Source: Solirubrobacterales bacterium
Lineage (GTDB): Bacteria > Actinomycetota > Thermoleophilia > Solirubrobacterales > 70-9
Length of the DNA: 17,998 nucleotides
Direction: 5' to 3'
Assembly (NCBI GenBank): GCA_030835185.1
Contig: JAUQWL010000021.1
Span: forward strand, 1-17,998
Shown here in pieces: positions 1 through 6,750 of the stretch. Below the pieces are notes generated by a model. The model did no database searches, had not been told where the DNA came from, and saw nothing but the letters and a program-made list of their open reading frames with translations. The position numbers and the translations under genes were made by a program. The first letter of the stretch is position 1. Each line of letters begins with the position of its first letter.

Positions 1-229
1 TGCGCCCCTCGGCGATCGCCCCACGGTACTTCTCCCTGCCGCGGCCGACGCCCCAGCGCGCGGCCAGCAGATCGAGCACCATGAAGCCGACGTTGTGACG
101 GCTCTTTTCGTACTTCGGACCGGGATTGCCGAGACCGACGATCAGCACCGGCGACTTGTCGCCGGACCCGGAACCGCCCGGGTCGGGGTCGCCACTCCCG
201 CGGCTTCCCGACCGTCGGAAGAGCGACAG
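1..229 (-). CDS. pth: Peptidyl-tRNA hydrolase, N-terminal part (cut by window edge)
   Basis: Pth cleaves peptidyl-tRNAs that drop off the ribosome and so recycles tRNA in the cytosol. Only the first 76 codons are in the window. The family signature VLIVGLGNPGPKYE (residues 28-41) is followed by SRHNVGFMVLDLLA; N35 and H45 match the substrate-binding Asn and catalytic His of the family. I chose the CTG at 227-229 because a strong GAGGAG lies 6 bases upstream, formed by the end of rplY. That start adds a Gly/Ser-rich extension of about 27 residues (begins MSLFRRSGSRGSG) ahead of the conserved fold. The alternative is the GTG at 147-149, which starts right at the fold but lacks a good ribosome site. 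The rplY stop is 3 bases away, so the two are probably co-translated. Identity is firm; the start is less so. Confidence 0.93.
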   Translation of the reverse strand, partial: MSLFRRSGSRGSGDPDPGGSGSGDKSPVLIVGLGNPGPKYEKSRHNVGFMVLDLLAARWGVGRGREKYRGAIAEGR

Positions 230-232
230 CGC

Positions 233-940
233 TTACTCCTCGCCGGAGGAGTCGTCGCCACCGGCGTCGTCGGCCGGAGCTTCGGCTTCGCCTTCGCCTT
301 CGGCCTCCTCGCCGACCACGCCCGGCTCTTCGTCGACATCCGTCTCGGGCTCCTCCTCGACGCGCGGCGGCGAGAGGGTGACCAGAGTGAGTTCAGCCGG
401 ATCGTCAGAGATCAGTTCCGTACCTTCCGGTGCGGTCAGGTCTTCGAGCGTGCGAACGTCGTTGATCTCCATGTCCGAGACGTCGAGCGAGATCGAGTCC
501 GGAATCGCGGTCGGCAACGCTTCGACCGTGACCTCACGGGTCACGTGCTCCAGAACGCCGCCCTGCTTCACGCCGGGCGCGTCGTCGGCACCCTCGAGTT
601 CGACCGGGACCTCTGCCTGGATGGCCACGTCGAGCCGGACCTTCTGGAGGTCGATGTGCTGGAGGTCGCCACGGACCGGATGGTGCTGCTGCTCCTTGAC
701 CACCACCGGAACCGGATCGGAACCTTCGATCTGGAGGTCGAACAGGGCGTGTCCGGCACCGAGGACGACGCGGGCATCGCGGCTTTCAACCTGAAAGGAC
801 ATGGCATCGGAACCCTCGGAGTAGACGATTCCGGGGAGCTTGCCCTCACGGCGCAGGCGGCGCGTCGTGCGGGTGCCGAAATCGGTACGGGGCGATGCAT
901 TGAGAGTTGCTCTATCAGAAGACATTGGACGGGGCAGCAT
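233..940 (-). CDS. rplY: 50S ribosomal protein L25/Ctc, long form
   Basis: This is the 5S rRNA-binding ribosomal protein of the L25/TL5/Ctc family. The 235-residue product is the long type. Residues about 9-98 form the L25 domain (TRTTRRLRREGKLPGIVY, then QQHHPVRGDLQHIDLQ). Residues about 100-192 form the Ctc/TL5 beta domain (PVELEGADDAPGVKQGG, LEHVTREVTVEALP). Residues 195-235 are a very acidic, probably disordered tail, with 20 Asp/Glu in 41. The ATG at 940 is chosen because GAGG sits 6 bases upstream; a second ATG at 925 (MSSDRATL) is the alternative. A longer open frame extends to 1093 but overlaps the divergent kinase gene and looks non-coding. The gene is followed by pth, the usual partner. 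Confidence 0.95.
   Translation of the reverse strand: MLPRPMSSDRATLNASPRTDFGTRTTRRLRREGKLPGIVYSEGSDAMSFQVESRDARVVLGAGHALFDLQIEGSDPVPVVVKEQQHHPVRGDLQHIDLQKVRLDVAIQAEVPVELEGADDAPGVKQGGVLEHVTREVTVEALPTAIPDSISLDVSDMEINDVRTLEDLTAPEGTELISDDPAELTLVTLSPPRVEEEPETDVDEEPGVVGEEAEGEGEAEAPADDAGGDDSSGEE
236..241 (-). promoter_or_regulatory. Ribosome binding site that decides the pth start
   Basis: GAGGAG on the minus strand, overlapping the last codons of rplY, ends 6 bases before a CTG codon in the pth frame. Spacing and strength are near ideal, which is the main reason to accept a CTG start for pth. Confidence 0.6.
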
Positions 941-951
941 AGTGAACCTCG

Positions 952-957
952 TACTCT
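952..957 (+). promoter_or_regulatory. Candidate -10 box (TACTCT) for a leaderless kinase mRNA
   Basis: TACTCT fits TANNNT and ends 6 bases before the ATG at 964, where transcription would start at or next to the start codon. No Shine-Dalgarno sequence is visible before this ATG, which agrees with leaderless translation. No good -35 box is seen at normal spacing; the nearest TTG-like hexamer, TTGGAC at 925-930, is 21 bases away. The call is tentative. Confidence 0.35.
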
Positions 958-963
958 TCTTGT

Positions 964-2391
964 ATGGCGGATGAAACGAAGATTCCCAAGGGGCGGGTCC
1001 AGCGCTCCGCCAAACTGGGCACGATCGTCGGCAGTCAGGGCGCCAGGTACGCCGGAACGCGGGCGACCAATCTGGTCCGCGGCGGCGAGGCATCGCAGGA
1101 GAAGCTCGACAAACGCCACGCGGAAGCCGCGATGAAGATGGTCGAGACGCTCGGCCAGATGAAGGGCGCGGCGATGAAGATCGGCCAGTTCGCCTCGTTC
1201 ATCGACACGGAGTTCATCCCCGAGGAGTACCGCGAGGTCTACCAGGAGCAACTGGCAAAGCTGCGGAGCGACGCGCCCTCGATGCCCTGGGAGAAGGTCG
1301 TCAAAGTGCTCGAAGAAGAGTACGACGGCGAGCCGGTGGAATCACTGTTTGCGAGCTTCGAGAAAGAGGCGGTCGCCGCTGCGTCGATCGGTCAGGTTCA
1401 CCGTGCGACCCTGCTCGACGGCCGCGAGGTGGCGGTCAAGATCCAGTATCCGGGAGTCGCCGAGGCACTGGAGTCGGATCTGCGGAACGCCGGTGTGCTG
1501 GTCCGGCTGGCAAAGGTGCTGGCCCCCGGCCTGGACGCCAAGTCGGTGATCAAGGAGATGCGCGAACGGGTGCTCGAGGAACTCGACTACGAGTTCGAGG
1601 CTCAGAACCAGCGTTCCTTTTCGCGTGCCTACGCCGGGCATCCCTTCATCTACGTGCCGGACGTGATCACCAGGCTCTCACGCCGGCGTGTCCTGGTCAC
1701 CGAGTTCGTCGAGGGTCTGGACTTCGACCAGATCAAGGAGCTCGGCGACGAAGAGCGGTCCCGCTTCGGCGAGATCATCTTCCGCGGGTCGTTCGGCTCG
1801 ATCTACCACCTCCAGCACTTCAACGCCGATCCGCACCCCGGCAACTACCTGCTGATGGACGACGGCCGGGTTGCCTTCCTCGACTTCGGCATGACCAAGA
1901 AGCTCGACCGTGAGCAGATCGAACTCGAGCAGAGAGCCTTCGACGCCGCGACACGCGACGACCCGGAGGGACTGAAGCAGGCCCTCCACGACCTGGGTTT
2001 CATCCAGAAGCCGTCGAAGCTGGACGCAGAACGGCTGATGAGCCACGTCAAGGCGATCGGCGGCTGGTACATGGAGGACGACGAGGTCCTGGTCGACCCG
2101 ATCGTCGTCATGCGGATGATCGAGGCCACCCACGATCCCCGGTCGGAGTACTTCGAGCTGATGCGCCGCGAATCGATCCCGGCCGAGGAGATGATGGGCC
2201 GCCGCATGGAGATCGGTGTGATCGCCGTCCTCGGCCAGCTTCGGGCGCGTCGCAACTGGTACCGGATCATGCGCGAGTGGGTCTACGCCGACCAGCCGGC
2301 GACCGAACTCGGCCGCCAGGAATGGGAGTTCTTCGAGTCCCGCGGGAACGAGCGCGTGCCCGGCATTGCCAGTGGCCGGTCCCGCGCCTGA
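964..2391 (+). CDS. ABC1/AarF/UbiB-family atypical protein kinase
   Basis: The 475-residue product is an ABC1 (UbiB/COQ8) family protein. All diagnostic motifs are visible: the family-specific KIGQ (72-75, inside MKGAAMKIGQFASF), the Ala-rich loop AAASIGQVHRA (138-148) in place of a Gly-rich loop, the ATP-binding Lys K159 (VAVKIQYPGV), the catalytic HFNADPHPGN with D289 and N294, and the metal-binding DFG (307-309). No transmembrane helix is seen at the C-terminus, unlike UbiB. In proteobacteria and mitochondria such proteins support ubiquinone synthesis. In a likely menaquinone-using actinobacterium the role is unknown; a link to isoprenoid lipid handling is plausible but not shown here. The gene is divergent from rplY and lies 138 bases before a membrane protein gene on the same strand. 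Confidence 0.9.
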   Translation: MADETKIPKGRVQRSAKLGTIVGSQGARYAGTRATNLVRGGEASQEKLDKRHAEAAMKMVETLGQMKGAAMKIGQFASFIDTEFIPEEYREVYQEQLAKLRSDAPSMPWEKVVKVLEEEYDGEPVESLFASFEKEAVAAASIGQVHRATLLDGREVAVKIQYPGVAEALESDLRNAGVLVRLAKVLAPGLDAKSVIKEMRERVLEELDYEFEAQNQRSFSRAYAGHPFIYVPDVITRLSRRRVLVTEFVEGLDFDQIKELGDEERSRFGEIIFRGSFGSIYHLQHFNADPHPGNYLLMDDGRVAFLDFGMTKKLDREQIELEQRAFDAATRDDPEGLKQALHDLGFIQKPSKLDAERLMSHVKAIGGWYMEDDEVLVDPIVVMRMIEATHDPRSEYFELMRRESIPAEEMMGRRMEIGVIAVLGQLRARRNWYRIMREWVYADQPATELGRQEWEFFESRGNERVPGIASGRSRA

Positions 2392-2442
2392 GCCTCGGCG
2401 CCACAGCAGGTCACGGGTTCGACCATCGCCGTCGACCGGCCC

Positions 2443-2472
2443 CTGAAAAAATCTCCCGGCCGCCTGTAGGCT
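2443..2472 (+). promoter_or_regulatory. Candidate promoter for the DUF6159-like gene
   Basis: CTGAAA (2443-2448) and TAGGCT (2467-2472) lie 18 bases apart in the 138-base gap between the kinase gene and the membrane protein gene. Transcription would start near 2479, giving a leader of about 50 bases that carries the GAGGAG ribosome site at 2519-2524. The boxes are weak matches, so read-through from the kinase gene is equally possible. Confidence 0.3.
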
Positions 2473-2529
2473 CGCTCCAGAGAGCAGAGTGCCGGCCGGT
2501 GGCCGGATGATCGAAAGCGAGGAGAGACC

Positions 2530-3402
2530 GTGTTCAGACGGATGAAGAGTGGCTGGAAGCTCACGAAGAAGAGCTGGGGCGTTTTCCGCGAAGATCCGGG
2601 ACTGGTCAAGTTCGCGATCGCCAGTGGCCTGCTGAGCCTGCTGGCCGTCGCCGTCGTCATCGGTCCCGGGCTCTACCTGATCGACCAGGATTCGCAGGTC
2701 GCCGGCGGGATCCTGGTCGCCGTCGGTTTCTACCTGGCCGCCTACATCTCGATCTACTTCGCGATCGGCCTCGCACACAGCGCCGACCGCCGTATGGCCG
2801 GCGAACCCGTCTCTTTCCGCGAAGGCATGGCGGTCGCCGGCTCACGAGCCTCGAACGCGGCCGGCTGGGCCTTCGTCTCGGTCGTGGTGATGACGATCAT
2901 CAGGGCGATACAGGAGCGCTTCGGCATCTTCGGGGCGATCTTCGGAGGCCTCGCGGCAGCCGCCTGGGGCGTGCTCACATTCCTCGCCATCCCGGTGATC
3001 GCGATCGAAGGCACCGGCCCGATCGAGACGATCAAGCGGTGCGCCCACCTGGTCAAGAGCCGTTGGGGCGAACAGATCACCGGAGTCGTGACGATCGGAG
3101 CCGCGGTCGCCCTGTTCGGGTTCCTGCCGGCGGTCCTGCTGATCGCCGGCGGTATCGCCCTGTGGGCCACGAGCGGCGCCGGTGGCGCTGCGCTGATCGG
3201 GCTCGGGCTCGTCGTGCTGGTCATAGCGGGACTTATTCAGCAGGTGCTGTCAACGATCTTCGGAGTCGCCCTCTACCGGTATGTCGCAGAAGAGAAGGCG
3301 GTCGGCGGGTTCACGACCGAGGACCTCGAGGGTGCGGTTCGTAGCAAAGGCGGAACCGGCGGATCCGGTCGCGGGCCGGTCGTCAGCAACTCCACGATCT
3401 GA
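2530..3402 (+). CDS. DUF6159-like polytopic membrane protein
   Basis: A 290-residue integral membrane protein, resembling by eye the DUF6159 family of unknown function. Hydrophobic segments lie at about 26-50, 57-81, 108-127 (weaker), 132-158, 183-212 and 217-246, suggesting six helices. The N-terminus (MFRRMKSGWKLTKKSWGVFR) is basic and amphipathic, so probably cytosolic. A conserved-looking loop, IAIEGTGPIETIKRCAHLVK (158-177), follows helix four. The C-terminal 40 residues are Gly/Ser-rich and hydrophilic. The GTG start is supported by GAGGAG 5 bases upstream. No catalytic motif is visible and I cannot assign a function. It may be transcribed with the ABC1-type kinase upstream, a pairing that could be tested across related genomes. 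Confidence 0.85.
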   Translation: MFRRMKSGWKLTKKSWGVFREDPGLVKFAIASGLLSLLAVAVVIGPGLYLIDQDSQVAGGILVAVGFYLAAYISIYFAIGLAHSADRRMAGEPVSFREGMAVAGSRASNAAGWAFVSVVVMTIIRAIQERFGIFGAIFGGLAAAAWGVLTFLAIPVIAIEGTGPIETIKRCAHLVKSRWGEQITGVVTIGAAVALFGFLPAVLLIAGGIALWATSGAGGAALIGLGLVVLVIAGLIQQVLSTIFGVALYRYVAEEKAVGGFTTEDLEGAVRSKGGTGGSGRGPVVSNSTI

Positions 3403-3410
3403 AAGCTCCA

Positions 3411-3444
3411 CCCCGGACCGCTGCTATGTCTGCAGCAGCCGGGG
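3411..3444. terminator. Hairpin between convergent genes, possible two-way terminator
   Basis: CCCCG (3411-3415) pairs with CGGGG (3440-3444) and GCTGCT (3420-3425) with AGCAGC (3434-3439), giving 11 pairs with a 4-base bulge and an 8-base loop. It sits exactly where the DUF6159-like gene and the phosphodiesterase gene converge, and reaches into the last codons of the latter. There is no T-run on either side, so it is not a textbook intrinsic terminator. Confidence 0.4.
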
Positions 3445-4146
3445 GTCGTTCGAGCAGATACCGGTCACCCCCATGGCCCTCAGGTTCGCGATGCGCCCCG
3501 GGTCGTCGACCGTCCACACGTTGAGGTCCACACCGGCGGCTTCGGTGACCACGACGAGTCCGGGGGAAACGACTCCGTGGAAAGCCCAGACGGATTCGAC
3601 CCCGAGTTCGGGGATTCCCCTGCGCACCGTTTCCGGGATCCGCTTCCGGGCAGCGGCCACCCCGGCGATCAGCAACGGCTTGAGCCAGGGCATCGCGGTC
3701 CAGTCGCGGGTGGTGCGGGGCACCGTCCAGCCGAGATGTAGCTTCGGCTCCAGTTCCTTCAGCGCTTTCAGCGAGGGGATCTCCATGCTCGAGATCCGTG
3801 CCCGGTCCAGCAGTCCGTGGCTCAGCAGGGCTTCCACGATCTCGCCTTCGCGACCGGGCAACTTGATGTCGAGGTTGATCACCACCTGATCCAGCGGCGG
3901 CCGGGTGAATGCCGCGAGTACCTGGTCGAGGGTCGGCGGCGGCACCGCCCCGGCGGCGTGCCAGTCGTGGGTCACCACCAGGGGAGAACGCCGGTCGGCC
4001 GGCAGCTTCGGGTGGCCGTCGGCCAGCCAGAGCACGTCGAACTCGATCAGATCCACCCCGACCTCGACCGCCTTTTCGAAGCTGGCGATCGTATTGCCGG
4101 GAACCAGCGCGTCGGCTCCCTTGTGCCCGATTCGAACGATTGACAT
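3424..4146 (-). CDS. Glycerophosphodiester phosphodiesterase-family protein
   Basis: The 240-residue product has the GDPD TIM-barrel layout. This family hydrolyses glycerophosphodiesters to glycerol 3-phosphate and an alcohol, using a metal ion and two histidines. The first strand carries GHKG with H8, followed by VPGNTIASFEKA (family usual PENT), EFDV with E35 and D37, VVTHDWH with H60 and D61, and NLDIK with D93 where many members have Glu. The end, LNVWTVDDPGRIANLRAMGV then TGICSNDP, is also typical of the family. No signal peptide is seen, so it is probably cytosolic. The ATG at 4146 starts close to the first strand; an in-frame GTG at 4164 with GAGG nearby is possible. The gene follows prs by about 140 bases on the same strand and converges with the DUF6159-like gene. 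Confidence 0.85.
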   Translation of the reverse strand: MSIVRIGHKGADALVPGNTIASFEKAVEVGVDLIEFDVLWLADGHPKLPADRRSPLVVTHDWHAAGAVPPPTLDQVLAAFTRPPLDQVVINLDIKLPGREGEIVEALLSHGLLDRARISSMEIPSLKALKELEPKLHLGWTVPRTTRDWTAMPWLKPLLIAGVAAARKRIPETVRRGIPELGVESVWAFHGVVSPGLVVVTEAAGVDLNVWTVDDPGRIANLRAMGVTGICSNDPRLLQT

Positions 4147-4153
4147 GTCGCCA

Positions 4154-4159
4154 ATCCTA
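4154..4159 (-). promoter_or_regulatory. Candidate -10 box (TAGGAT) before the GDPD gene
   Basis: TAGGAT on the minus strand ends 7 bases before the ATG at 4146, the spacing expected when the mRNA starts at the start codon. The same bases contain AGGA, which could instead act as a ribosome site 8 bases from the ATG, so the two readings compete. No -35 box is recognised. Confidence 0.33.
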
Positions 4160-4228
4160 GGCACCCCGCCTCAGATCACCCGGTCGGGGCCCGTTGTGGC
4201 GGCGATCCGCACGCAAATAGCGTGTCGA

Positions 4229-4246
4229 TCGCCTCCGGAAAGGCGA
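4229..4246. terminator. Small hairpin after prs
   Basis: TCGCCT (4229-4234) and AGGCGA (4241-4246) form a perfect 6-pair stem with a 6-base loop, 42 bases past the prs stop. It lacks a U-tract, so it may only slow transcription or protect the 3' end. Weak call. Confidence 0.25.
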
Positions 4247-4287
4247 CGGCCCCGGGGCTCCGGCAACCCGGCGAGGGCGACAGCCGG

Positions 4288-5313
4288 CTAGAAGAGCTGG
4301 TTCTCGCCGAAGAAGATCTCGGAGACCGAGTCGTCGGTGAAGATCCGGTTGATCGAGTCGGCGAGAGTACCGGCCGCGCTCAGGACGACGATGTTGTCCG
4401 GGGCGCCGGATCGCAACGGGATCGTATCGGTGACGACGATGCGTTCGATCCCGGAACTTTCGTACGGCAGGCGTTCGAAGGCAGGGCCGGAGAAGACACC
4501 GTGGGTGGCACAGGCGATCACGCTCTTTGCGCCTTCGTCGAGGACCGTGCGGGCGGCGGCACAGAGCGTGCCCGCCGTGTCGATCATGTCGTCGGAAATG
4601 ATCGCGATCTTGCCCTTGACGTCACCGACGATGTAACCGATCTCGGCGACCTGGTGGGCCGGGCGCTCCTTCTCCATGATCGCCCACTCGGTACCGATCT
4701 TGCGGGCAAAATTGCGCGCAGCCTTGGCCCGGCCGGCATCCGGTGACACAACGACGAGGTCCTCGGCCCGGTACTGGTCGGTGAACCACTGGGTCAGCAT
4801 CGGCATCGCGGTCATGTGGTCGACCGGGATCGTGAAGAAGCCCTGGATCTGACCGGCATGGAGGTCCATGGTCAGCACCCGGTCGATGCCGACCGACTCG
4901 AGTGCCAGGGCGACCACGCGGGCGGTGATCGGCTCGCGCGGTGCCGACTTCTTGTCCTGGCGGGCGTAGCCGAACCACGGCATGACCGCGATGATGCGAT
5001 GGGCCGAGGCACCCTGGGCGGCGTCGGCCATGATCATCAGCTCCATCAGAGCGTCGTTCGGGGTCATGCCGGTCTCTTCATTGGCACAGGTCGACTGGAC
5101 CAGGAAGACGTCGGCGCCGCGGATCGACTCCTCGAACCGGCCGTAGATCTCACCGTCGGCGAACGTCTTCAGGGTCACGTCGCCCAGACCGAGCTGGAGC
5201 TTGCCCGCGATCTTCGAGGCCAGCTCCTGCGAGCTGCGACCTCCGAAGACCATGGCCCGCTTCGAATAATCGTGCGGGATCGTCGTCGCGAAAGCGGGTG
5301 TCGGCTCGATCAT
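4288..5313 (-). CDS. prs: Ribose-phosphate pyrophosphokinase (PRPP synthetase)
   Basis: Prs makes 5-phosphoribosyl 1-pyrophosphate from ribose 5-phosphate and ATP, for purine, pyrimidine, NAD, His and Trp synthesis. The 341-residue length fits class I enzymes with a slightly long N-terminus. Visible motifs: KTFADGEIYGRFEESIRGADVFLVQ (around 49-73; FADGE at 51-55), the ATP-contacting MPWFGYARQDKK (111-122), the metal-binding TMDLHAGQIQGFF (148-160, H152), the flexible loop MEKERP, and the PRPP loop IISDDMIDTAGT (238-249). The ATG lies 2 bases after the glmU stop and AGGA sits about 9 bases upstream inside glmU, so translation is probably coupled. The glmU-prs pairing is very widely conserved. 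Confidence 0.97.
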   Translation of the reverse strand: MIEPTPAFATTIPHDYSKRAMVFGGRSSQELASKIAGKLQLGLGDVTLKTFADGEIYGRFEESIRGADVFLVQSTCANEETGMTPNDALMELMIMADAAQGASAHRIIAVMPWFGYARQDKKSAPREPITARVVALALESVGIDRVLTMDLHAGQIQGFFTIPVDHMTAMPMLTQWFTDQYRAEDLVVVSPDAGRAKAARNFARKIGTEWAIMEKERPAHQVAEIGYIVGDVKGKIAIISDDMIDTAGTLCAAARTVLDEGAKSVIACATHGVFSGPAFERLPYESSGIERIVVTDTIPLRSGAPDNIVVLSAAGTLADSINRIFTDDSVSEIFFGENQLF

Positions 5314-5315
5314 GG

Positions 5316-6734
5316 TCAGGATTCCTGGTCCCCTTCTGCCTCACGGGCTTTCTTCCGCTCGGCGTATTCGTACATGGTTCTCTGTTCACCGCGACTCACA
5401 GCGAGCGCCCGGGCTGGCACATCTTCCCTGATTACGGCACCGGCCCCTGTGAAGGCTCCTTCGCCCACCTCTACCGGAGCGACCAGCATCGTGTCAACCC
5501 CGATACGCGCCCCCGGTCCCACAATCGTCCGGTGCTTGCGCGTTCCGTCGTAGTTGGCCGTGATCGTGCCGGCTCCGAGATTGGCGCCTTCGCCGATCTC
5601 GGTGTCGCCCACATAGGAGAGGTGCGGCACCTTGGCGCCGCGCCCGAGGGTCGAGTTCTTCACCTCGACGAAAGCCCCTGCCTTGGAGCCATCCTCCAGG
5701 CGTGCGCCCGGCCGCAGATAGGAAAATGGTCCGATCAGGCAGTCCTCGAGCACCTCGCAGAGGGTCAGCATCGAGTGGATCACCCGGGAACGGTCGCCGA
5801 TGCCGCAGTCGGTGATCGTCGAATGCGGACCGATCAGCACGCCCGAACCGACCTCGGTGGCACCGCGGAGGCTGGTCCCCGGCTCGATCCGGGTGTCGGC
5901 ACCGATCGTGACGTCGGCGTCGATCCAGGTCGAGGCGGGGTCGACGATCGTCACTCCGTTCAACATGTGTTCACGGAGGATCCGCTGTCGGGCTTCGGAC
6001 TCGACCGCGGCGAGATCGGCACGGTTGTTCACGCCGAGGTTGACCGCGAGGTCGTCGGCGATGTGGGCCCCGACCCGCAGTCCCTCGTCCCTCAGAAGCG
6101 GCAAGACGTCGGGAAGGTAGTACTCGCCCTGCGCGTTTTCGTTGCCGATCCGGCTCAAGGCCACGGCGAGCGGCTCACCCCCGAAGCAGTAGATGCCGGC
6201 GTTTATCTCGCGGATTCCGAGCTCCTCCGGAGTCGCGTCGCCCGCGGCCTTGGCTTCGACGATCTTCTCTATCCCGCCGTTCTCGCCTCTGACCACGCGG
6301 CCGTAGTCCCCGGGGTCGTCAAGGACGGCAGTCACGACCGTCGCTGCGGCGCCGCTGCTGCGGTGGTCGTCGAGCAGGGACGAGATCACCCCGGTCGAGA
6401 CCAGCGGTACGTCGCCGGAGAGCACCAGCACCTCTTCGGACTCCCGGACCACTTCGATTGCCGCGCGCAGGGCACCTCCCGTCCCGTCGGCCTCCGGCTG
6501 GACGACAGTCTCGACCCCCTCGGGCAGGGCCTCACCGGGCTCGAAACCGGGTGAGACGATTACCGCGATCCTGGAAACGCCGGCCTCACGGGCGGCGAGC
6601 ACCGGCCAGGTGATCATCGCCCGCCCGGCGATCGGATGAAGGACCTTCGGCAAGGCGGACTTCATCCGGGTCCCCCGTCCCGCCGCCATGATCAGGGCGG
6701 TCGTCTTCAACGCTTCTGTCCGAGCCCGGGGCAA
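5316..6734 (-). CDS. glmU: Bifunctional UDP-GlcNAc pyrophosphorylase / GlcN-1-P acetyltransferase
   Basis: GlmU acetylates glucosamine 1-phosphate and then joins the product to UTP, giving UDP-GlcNAc for peptidoglycan and other envelope polymers. The N-terminal nucleotidyltransferase (about 10-240) shows LIMAAGRGTRMKSALPKVLH (14-33), GTGGA (84-88, where GTGHA is common), SGDVPLV with D108, INAGIYCF and GVNNRAD. The C-terminal left-handed beta-helix (about 260-460) shows RPGARL, FVEVKN, KVPHLSYVGD with the catalytic-type H371, and GAGTITANYDG (387-397). Length 472 is typical. The start is uncertain: TTG at 6734 follows the upstream stop by 16 bases with a G-rich stretch before it, while a second TTG at 6710 begins nearer the fold. 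Both have weak ribosome sites. Neighbours are the DUF308-like gene upstream and prs downstream. Confidence 0.96.
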   Translation of the reverse strand: MPRARTEALKTTALIMAAGRGTRMKSALPKVLHPIAGRAMITWPVLAAREAGVSRIAVIVSPGFEPGEALPEGVETVVQPEADGTGGALRAAIEVVRESEEVLVLSGDVPLVSTGVISSLLDDHRSSGAAATVVTAVLDDPGDYGRVVRGENGGIEKIVEAKAAGDATPEELGIREINAGIYCFGGEPLAVALSRIGNENAQGEYYLPDVLPLLRDEGLRVGAHIADDLAVNLGVNNRADLAAVESEARQRILREHMLNGVTIVDPASTWIDADVTIGADTRIEPGTSLRGATEVGSGVLIGPHSTITDCGIGDRSRVIHSMLTLCEVLEDCLIGPFSYLRPGARLEDGSKAGAFVEVKNSTLGRGAKVPHLSYVGDTEIGEGANLGAGTITANYDGTRKHRTIVGPGARIGVDTMLVAPVEVGEGAFTGAGAVIREDVPARALAVSRGEQRTMYEYAERKKAREAEGDQES

Positions 6735-6750
6735 ACCGGCAGGACCCCCG

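Noticed and set aside
2411..2437. TTCGAC-like stretch behind the kinase gene as a tRNA T-arm or terminator
   Set aside because: No acceptor or anticodon stem can be built around it, and the small bulged hairpin is followed by A residues rather than T residues.
1678..2778. A 366-codon open frame on the minus strand opposite the kinase gene
   Set aside because: It spans the gap and runs into the next gene, with no ribosome site or motif; the plus-strand kinase is clear.
4249..4258. Perfect palindrome GCCCCGGGGC as a regulator site
   Set aside because: It is short, has no spacer or partner copy, and such palindromes are expected by chance in GC-rich DNA.
5298..6554. A 418-codon open frame on the plus strand opposite glmU
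   Set aside because: glmU is unmistakable on the minus strand. The opposite frame has no ribosome site, motif or sensible composition.
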